Of a stretch of 64,000 bases of DNA, positions 60,443-64,000 are shown piece by piece. The stretch spans positions 1,674,001-1,738,000 of the forward strand of contig NZ_CP070961.1 in assembly GCF_017086465.1 (NCBI RefSeq), in the 5' to 3' direction. The stretch comes from Nocardioides sp. zg-1228. Its GTDB lineage: Bacteria > Actinomycetota > Actinomycetes > Propionibacteriales > Nocardioidaceae. The notes under the pieces were generated by a model. The model was not told where the DNA came from. It saw only the letters and a program-made list of their open reading frames with translations, and did no database searches. Within the stretch, counting starts at the first letter, position 1. Each line of letters opens with the position of its first letter. A program made the position numbers and the translations under genes.

Positions 60443-60558
60443 CAGGCGTGCCTCCGTTCGTGAGTGGAGCGGTGCATCAGGGTGTGGTGCTGCGGCGGGA
60501 CGACGTTGTCGCGCTGCGTCGAGCGGGAGATGGTCTCGAGGGTCGTGGGTGACGTCAT
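60442..60558 (-). CDS. 38-residue ORF between cysH and chelatase
   Basis: An ATG at 60558 overlaps the cysH stop (ATGA) and the ORF's own stop overlaps the chelatase start (ATGA). It encodes MTSPTTLETISRSTQRD... and ends HERRHA, histidine-rich at the C terminus (five histidines in 16 residues). The last codons also carry the GGAGG ribosome site of the chelatase. Such exact coupling on both sides favours real translation. A product function, perhaps metal handling or just coupling, is a guess. Confidence 0.5.
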   Translation of the reverse strand: MTSPTTLETISRSTQRDNVVPPQHHTLMHRSTHERRHA

Positions 60559-61298
60559 GCGTGGATCCCGCACTCGGTCTTGCCGGTGCCGGCCCACCGC
60601 CCGCTGCGCGGGTCGTCGCCGGGGGCGACGCGGCGCGTGCAGGGCCGGCAGCCGATGCTCGGGTAGCCGTCGTGGACGAGCGGGTTGACCAGGACGCCGT
60701 GGTCGAGGACGTAGCGGTCCACCTGCTCGTCGCTCCAGCGGGCCAGGGGGGAGACCTTGACCTTGCCCTTGCGGGCGTCCCAGCCGACGACGGGCGCGAT
60801 GACCCGGTTGTGGGTCTCGGCGCGGCGCAGGCCGGTGGCCCAGGCGTCGTAGCGCGACAGGGCCTCGTTGAGTGGCGCGACCTTGCGCAGCGCGCAGCAC
60901 AGGTCGGGGTCGGTGCGGTAGAGGTCCGTGCCGTGCGCGGCGTCCTGCTCGGCGACGCTCTGGACCGGCGTGATGGTCAGCAGGTTGACCGGCAGCGTGG
61001 CCTCGACGGCGTCGCGGGTGCCGATGGTCTCCGGGAAGTGGTAGCCGGTGTCGAGGAAGACCACGTCGATGCCGGGGGCCACCGTGGAGGCGAGGTGTGC
61101 CAGCACGGCGTCGCCCATCGAGGAGGTGATGGCGAACCGCTCGCCGAACGTCGCCACGGCCCACTCGATGATCACCTCGGCGGGGGCGAGCTCGAGCTCG
61201 GCGCCGACGTGGGAGACGAGCTCGCGCAGCTCCTCGGGCGTACGCCCCTCGGTGTGGGTGCCCTTGAACGCGCGGGCGGCGCGGGTCGAGAGGCTCAC
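60555..61298 (-). CDS. cysH: Adenylylsulfate/phosphoadenylylsulfate reductase
   Basis: A 247-residue PP-loop reductase. The P loop is SSMGDAVLAHLA. The cluster cysteines LCCALRKV and GCRPCTRRV show that it holds a [4Fe-4S] cluster, typical of APS-reducing enzymes of Actinobacteria, and the catalytic cysteine is in KTECGIHA at the C terminus. It reduces APS (or PAPS) to sulfite with thioredoxin. The GTG start at 61298 overlaps the stop of the zinc-ribbon gene (GTGA). Confidence 0.94.
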   Translation of the reverse strand: MSLSTRAARAFKGTHTEGRTPEELRELVSHVGAELELAPAEVIIEWAVATFGERFAITSSMGDAVLAHLASTVAPGIDVVFLDTGYHFPETIGTRDAVEATLPVNLLTITPVQSVAEQDAAHGTDLYRTDPDLCCALRKVAPLNEALSRYDAWATGLRRAETHNRVIAPVVGWDARKGKVKVSPLARWSDEQVDRYVLDHGVLVNPLVHDGYPSIGCRPCTRRVAPGDDPRSGRWAGTGKTECGIHA

Positions 61299-61459
61299 GG
61301 CGCGCCTCCGTCGGTGCCGGGGTGCGGGAGCATCCCGGTCATCTGCACGGTGAAGCTGCGCAGGCACGAGCGGCACTCCCAGGCGCCTGCGCCCTCGCGG
61401 GGGAACAGGTTCTCGTCCCCGCAGTAGGGGCAGTGGAAGGGCACGGCTCGCTCGGACAT
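61295..61459 (-). CDS. Small zinc-ribbon protein between sulfite reductase and cysH
   Basis: The 54-residue protein (MSERAVPFHCPYCGDENLF...) has a four-cysteine zinc ribbon: CPYC near residues 10-13 and CRSC near 29-32. It has no membrane part and ends in a short Pro/Gly tail. It overlaps sir (TGATG) and cysH (GTGA), so it is translated with them. No function is proven; it might be a small partner of one of the reductases or an unrelated accessory factor. Confidence 0.75.
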   Translation of the reverse strand: MSERAVPFHCPYCGDENLFPREGAGAWECRSCLRSFTVQMTGMLPHPGTDGGAP

Positions 61460-63171
61460 CAGGACGCCACCGGCTCCCCGCGCAGCAGCACCTCGTCGGC
61501 GCGGGCGACCCAGGTGGCGAAGCGCTCGCCGTCGGTGTGGTCGCGCAGGTAGGCCGACACGACGGCGGAGACGTAGTCGTCGAGGCCGGCGCTGGTGACC
61601 TTGTGGGCGCGCAGCTTGCGACCCATCGCGGGGTTGAGCCCGAGGGCACCGCCGAGGTGCACCTGGAAGCCCTCGACCTGGCGGCCGTCGGTGTCCATGA
61701 CGAGCTGGCCCTTGAGGCCGATGTCGGCGATCTGGGTGCGCGCGCAGGCGTTGGGGCAGCCGTTGACGTTGACCGAGATGGCGGTGTCGAGGTCGGGGAA
61801 GCGCTTCTCGAGCTCGGTGACCAGGCGGCGGGCGCGCTCCTTGGTGTCGACGATGGCGAGCTTGCAGAACTCGATGCCGGTGCAGGCCATCGTGGAGCGG
61901 CGCCAGTTGCTCGGGCGCGCGGTGAGGCCGATCCGCTCCAGGTCGTCGGCGAACGCCTCGGTGTCCTCGGCGGCCACACCGATCACCACCAGCTTCTGGT
62001 AGGCGGTGAGCCGGGCGCCGCGGGCGCCGTGGCGCTCGACCACCTCGGAGAGCGCGGTGAGGGTGGTGCCGTCGATGCGGCCCACCACCGGCGCGGCGCC
62101 GATGTAGTAGCGCCCGTCCTTCTGCTCGTGGATGCCGATGTGGTCGCCCTGGGTGACGGGAGCCTCGGGGGAGGGGTTGTCGACGAGCGCGCGGTGGAGG
62201 TACTCGTTCTCCAGCACCTCGCGGAACTTGTCCTTGCCCCAGTCGGCGAGGAGGAACTTGAGGCGGGCCTTGGAGCGCAGCCGGCGGTAGCCGTAGTCGC
62301 GGAAGATCCCGGCCACGCCCTCCCACGCGTCGGCGACCTCGTCGAGGGGGATCCACACGCCGAGCTTGTGCGCGAGCATGGGATTGGTGGACAGGCCGCC
62401 GCCGACCCAGAGGTCGAAGCCGGGGCCGTGCTCGGGGTGGACGGTGCCCACGAACGACACGTCGTTGACCTCGGGGGCGACGTCGTGGCTGGGGTGCCCG
62501 GTCAGCGCGGTCTTGAACTTGCGGGGCAGGTTGGAGAACTCCGGGTTGTCGAGCGCGCGGCGCTTGATCTCGGCCAGCGCCTCGCTGCCGTCGATGATCT
62601 CGTCCTTCGCGATGCCGGCGACGGGGGAGCCGAGGAACGGTCGCGGGCTGTCGCCGCACGCCTCCAGCGTGCTGAGTCCGACGGCCTCGAGCCGCTCCCA
62701 GATCGCCGGGACGTCCTCGATCTCGATCCAGTGGTACTGGATGTTGTTGCGGTCGGTGATGTCGGCGGTGTTGCGGGCGTAGGCCGTCGACACCTCGCCG
62801 AGTGCCCGCAGGGCGGCCGCGTCGAGGACCGCGCCGTCGGTGCGCACGCGCATCATGAAGTAGCGGTCGTCGAGCTCCTCCTCCTCGAGCTGGGCGGTCT
62901 TGCCGCCGTCGAAGCCGGGAGCGCGCTGCGTGTAGAGGCCCATCCACCGGAAGCGGCCGCGCAGGTCGGCGGGGTCGATCGAGTCGAAGCCGCGGCGCGA
63001 GTATGTGTGGAGGATGCGATCGCGCACGTTGAGCGGGTCGTCGTCCTTCTTGGACTGCTCGTTCTTGTTGAGCGGCTCGGTGTAGCCGAGCGCCCACTGG
63101 CCCTCGGCGCGCTTGGGGCGCGGGATCTCGGTGCGCTGGGCGGCCTGGGGCGTGAACCGGAGGTCGGGCAT
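61459..63171 (-). CDS. sir: Ferredoxin-dependent sulfite reductase (sirohaem)
   Basis: This 570-residue nitrite/sulfite reductase has two ferredoxin-like half domains and the sirohaem/[4Fe-4S] cysteines in TGIEFCKLA (with CTG just before) and NGCPNACAR. It closely follows the mycobacterial SirA/NirA pattern (RGRFRWMGLYTQRAPG). The linked cysH and chelatase favour sulfite over nitrite as substrate. The ATG 63171 has AGGA in a small hairpin just upstream, and an actinobacterial sulfur leader peptide starts 162 bases away. Confidence 0.93.
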   Translation of the reverse strand: MPDLRFTPQAAQRTEIPRPKRAEGQWALGYTEPLNKNEQSKKDDDPLNVRDRILHTYSRRGFDSIDPADLRGRFRWMGLYTQRAPGFDGGKTAQLEEEELDDRYFMMRVRTDGAVLDAAALRALGEVSTAYARNTADITDRNNIQYHWIEIEDVPAIWERLEAVGLSTLEACGDSPRPFLGSPVAGIAKDEIIDGSEALAEIKRRALDNPEFSNLPRKFKTALTGHPSHDVAPEVNDVSFVGTVHPEHGPGFDLWVGGGLSTNPMLAHKLGVWIPLDEVADAWEGVAGIFRDYGYRRLRSKARLKFLLADWGKDKFREVLENEYLHRALVDNPSPEAPVTQGDHIGIHEQKDGRYYIGAAPVVGRIDGTTLTALSEVVERHGARGARLTAYQKLVVIGVAAEDTEAFADDLERIGLTARPSNWRRSTMACTGIEFCKLAIVDTKERARRLVTELEKRFPDLDTAISVNVNGCPNACARTQIADIGLKGQLVMDTDGRQVEGFQVHLGGALGLNPAMGRKLRAHKVTSAGLDDYVSAVVSAYLRDHTDGERFATWVARADEVLLRGEPVAS

Positions 63172-63173
63172 GT

Positions 63174-63186
63174 CAGGAGAGTCCTG
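63174..63186 (-). promoter_or_regulatory. Small hairpin holding the ribosome site of sir
   Basis: CAGGA-CTC-TCCTG forms a 5-bp stem that pairs the AGGA of the ribosome site, ending two bases before the ATG. It could limit translation of sir until opened. Confidence 0.4.
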
Positions 63187-63243
63187 TTCGCTGATGGTGC
63201 CGCGCGCGACGGTGAGCGCGGAGGGGGATGTGCTGGGCGGCGT

Positions 63244-63333
63244 TCAGCGATGCCAACAGGTCGCGCTGCCCACGCGCATGAGGTCGACATGACGTCGGAC
63301 CACAAGGTGTGCGTGGGTGCAGGCGGTGACCAT
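63244..63333 (-). CDS. Putative sulfur-operon leader peptide
   Basis: A 29-codon ORF starts at ATG 63333 and contains VVRRHVDLMRVGSATCWHR. RRHVDLxRVxSAxC is the pattern of the short leader peptides found before many actinobacterial sulfur assimilation operons. The stop lies 72 bases before sir. A GAGACT hexamer seven bases before the ATG suggests a leaderless start, so translation would begin at the 5' end of the message. Ribosome pausing at the cysteine codons near the end could act as an attenuator for the whole operon. The mechanism in this genome is inferred. Confidence 0.8.
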   Translation of the reverse strand: MVTACTHAHLVVRRHVDLMRVGSATCWHR

Positions 63334-63377
63334 GTCAAGAAGTCTCAGGGCTTGGACAGATGTTCCACAAGGCGGAA

Positions 63378-63392
63378 TCTCGTATCGCGAGA
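63378..63392. promoter_or_regulatory. Dyad in the sulfur operon promoter region
   Basis: TCTCG-TATCG-CGAGA is a 5-bp inverted repeat about 45 bases upstream of the leader peptide. It is placed where an activator or repressor could bind. No regulator gene is near. Confidence 0.3.
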
Positions 63393-63479
63393 CCAAGCGC
63401 CACGATGTGAGACGCGCCCCGGGGCGTCACGCCTCCGCGCGGCTGGAGTGCGACCCAGGTCACACCGGTGGTCCAGTCC

Positions 63480-64000
63480 TCAGCCGCGGCTCGCGCATGA
63501 GGCGACGCCGAGCCAGGTGTGGTGGTTGCCCCACCAGCACCAGCCCAGCTTGGTGGCGCCGCGGCGCTGGGCGCCGTCGCGGCCGGTGCCGTTGCTGATC
63601 CACAGCGCGGGGGTGCGGGCGTCGTACGTCCCGTTGGCGCGACGCAGTCGCGAGCCGGGCGCCATGAAGCAGGCGTTGCGCTCCAGCACCTCGGGCTCCT
63701 GAAGCACCCAGTGGAGGCCTTCGGCCAGGGTGAGGGGCGAGCGGCCCGCGGCGACGATCTCGGGCACCGACTCGGCGGGGGTGCGGCCGAGGAACGCCTC
63801 GCCCCGGTCGAGACCGATCGCGACGTAGGGCATCGGTGGCACCTCCTCGACGGGGGCGAACGCGTCCACGTCGGTCATGTCCTTGACGACGAAGCCGGCC
63901 AGGTCCCCGCGCCGCAGCAGCGGGGCCAGCGCCGAGGCGGGCGCCGACGTCACCAGGAGCGCGCCGGAGGGCGCGCCGGCGGCCACCCCCCGCAGCCGGT
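63480..64000 (-). CDS. DUF5701 family protein, 5' end outside window
   Basis: The frame is open to the right edge, so the N terminus is missing; a GTG at 63986 is likely internal. The visible 170 residues match DUF5701 (FVVKDMTDVDAFAPVEEVPPMPYVAIGLDRGEAFLGRTPAESVPEIVAAGRSPLTLAEGL ... NGTGRDGAQRRGATKLGWCWWGNHHTWLGVASC). The family is actinobacterial and of unknown function. It is convergent to nothing and reads away from the sulfur promoter region. Confidence 0.85.
   Translation of the reverse strand, partial: RLRGVAAGAPSGALLVTSAPASALAPLLRRGDLAGFVVKDMTDVDAFAPVEEVPPMPYVAIGLDRGEAFLGRTPAESVPEIVAAGRSPLTLAEGLHWVLQEPEVLERNACFMAPGSRLRRANGTYDARTPALWISNGTGRDGAQRRGATKLGWCWWGNHHTWLGVASCASRG

Noticed and set aside
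1..64000. CRISPR arrays, tRNA/rRNA genes, insertion sequences, prophage
   Set aside because: No repeat-spacer pattern, cloverleaf-like sequence, transposase or phage structural gene was found by reading; the tandem repeats seen have no spacers.

Overview
The window reads as a chromosomal segment of a high-GC actinobacterium. Gene content and protein style (fused CydDC, ClgR-type regulator, DUF3046 just ahead of recA, ECF42 sigma factor with its DGPF partner, actinobacterial sulfur leader peptide) point to Propionibacteriales and most likely Nocardioides or a close relative. That assignment is an inference from the sequence alone. Coding density is very high and no gap between called features exceeds about 250 bases. 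I saw no rRNA, tRNA, CRISPR array, insertion sequence or prophage.

Layout. 1-8.4 kb: the 3' part of a sensor histidine kinase, then a cytochrome bd operon (cydA-cydB-cydDC, minus strand) that diverges from a BlaI-type repressor and an M56 membrane protease. Two tandem 17-bp BlaI-like operators lie between the divergent genes. 8.4-12 kb: a large secreted M4 metallopeptidase. 12-19 kb: ftsK, a RodZ-like HTH membrane protein, rimO and pgsA. 19-27 kb: two secreted nucleic acid/nucleotide degrading proteins, one a nuclease fused to a 5'-nucleotidase and the other a stand-alone 5'-nucleotidase. 27-35 kb: a GH15 enzyme, a CinA-C amidase, ClgR, a Nei-type glycosylase and the Lhr helicase. 35-43 kb: GH16, acetyltransferase, a cysteine-free HesB-fold protein, and a two-component system next to an ABC exporter whose ATPase has lost its Walker A region. 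43-51 kb: a holin/phosphodiesterase fusion framed by unusual 16-bp repeats, an ECF42/DGPF pair, a DUF2071 protein and a DrrAB-like exporter. 51-56 kb: a fossil of an acyl-CoA ligase, acetyltransferase, DinB-like protein, methyltransferase, DUF3046, an MFS transporter and recA-recX with an SOS box. 56-60 kb: phosphoribosyltransferase, PPK2, a HipA-like kinase with DUF3037, and an AlkD-like protein. 60-63.4 kb: a tightly overlapped sulfate-reduction operon (leader peptide, sir, zinc ribbon, cysH, a 38-residue ORF, chelatase). The last gene is a DUF5701 protein cut by the window end.

How parts work together. cydABDC with BlaI/M56 looks like a respiration switch. The secreted peptidase, nuclease and nucleotidase share a lysine-rich C-terminal module and probably act in nutrient scavenging at or outside the wall. 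recA, recX, Nei, Lhr and the AlkD-like protein give a DNA-repair flavour to two segments. The sulfur operon carries sulfite reduction, APS/PAPS reduction and siroheme-related chelation in one transcript.

A pattern that runs through the whole window is a -10-like hexamer placed 6-8 bases before an ATG or GTG without a Shine-Dalgarno sequence. It is seen at about sixteen genes and implies many leaderless transcripts.
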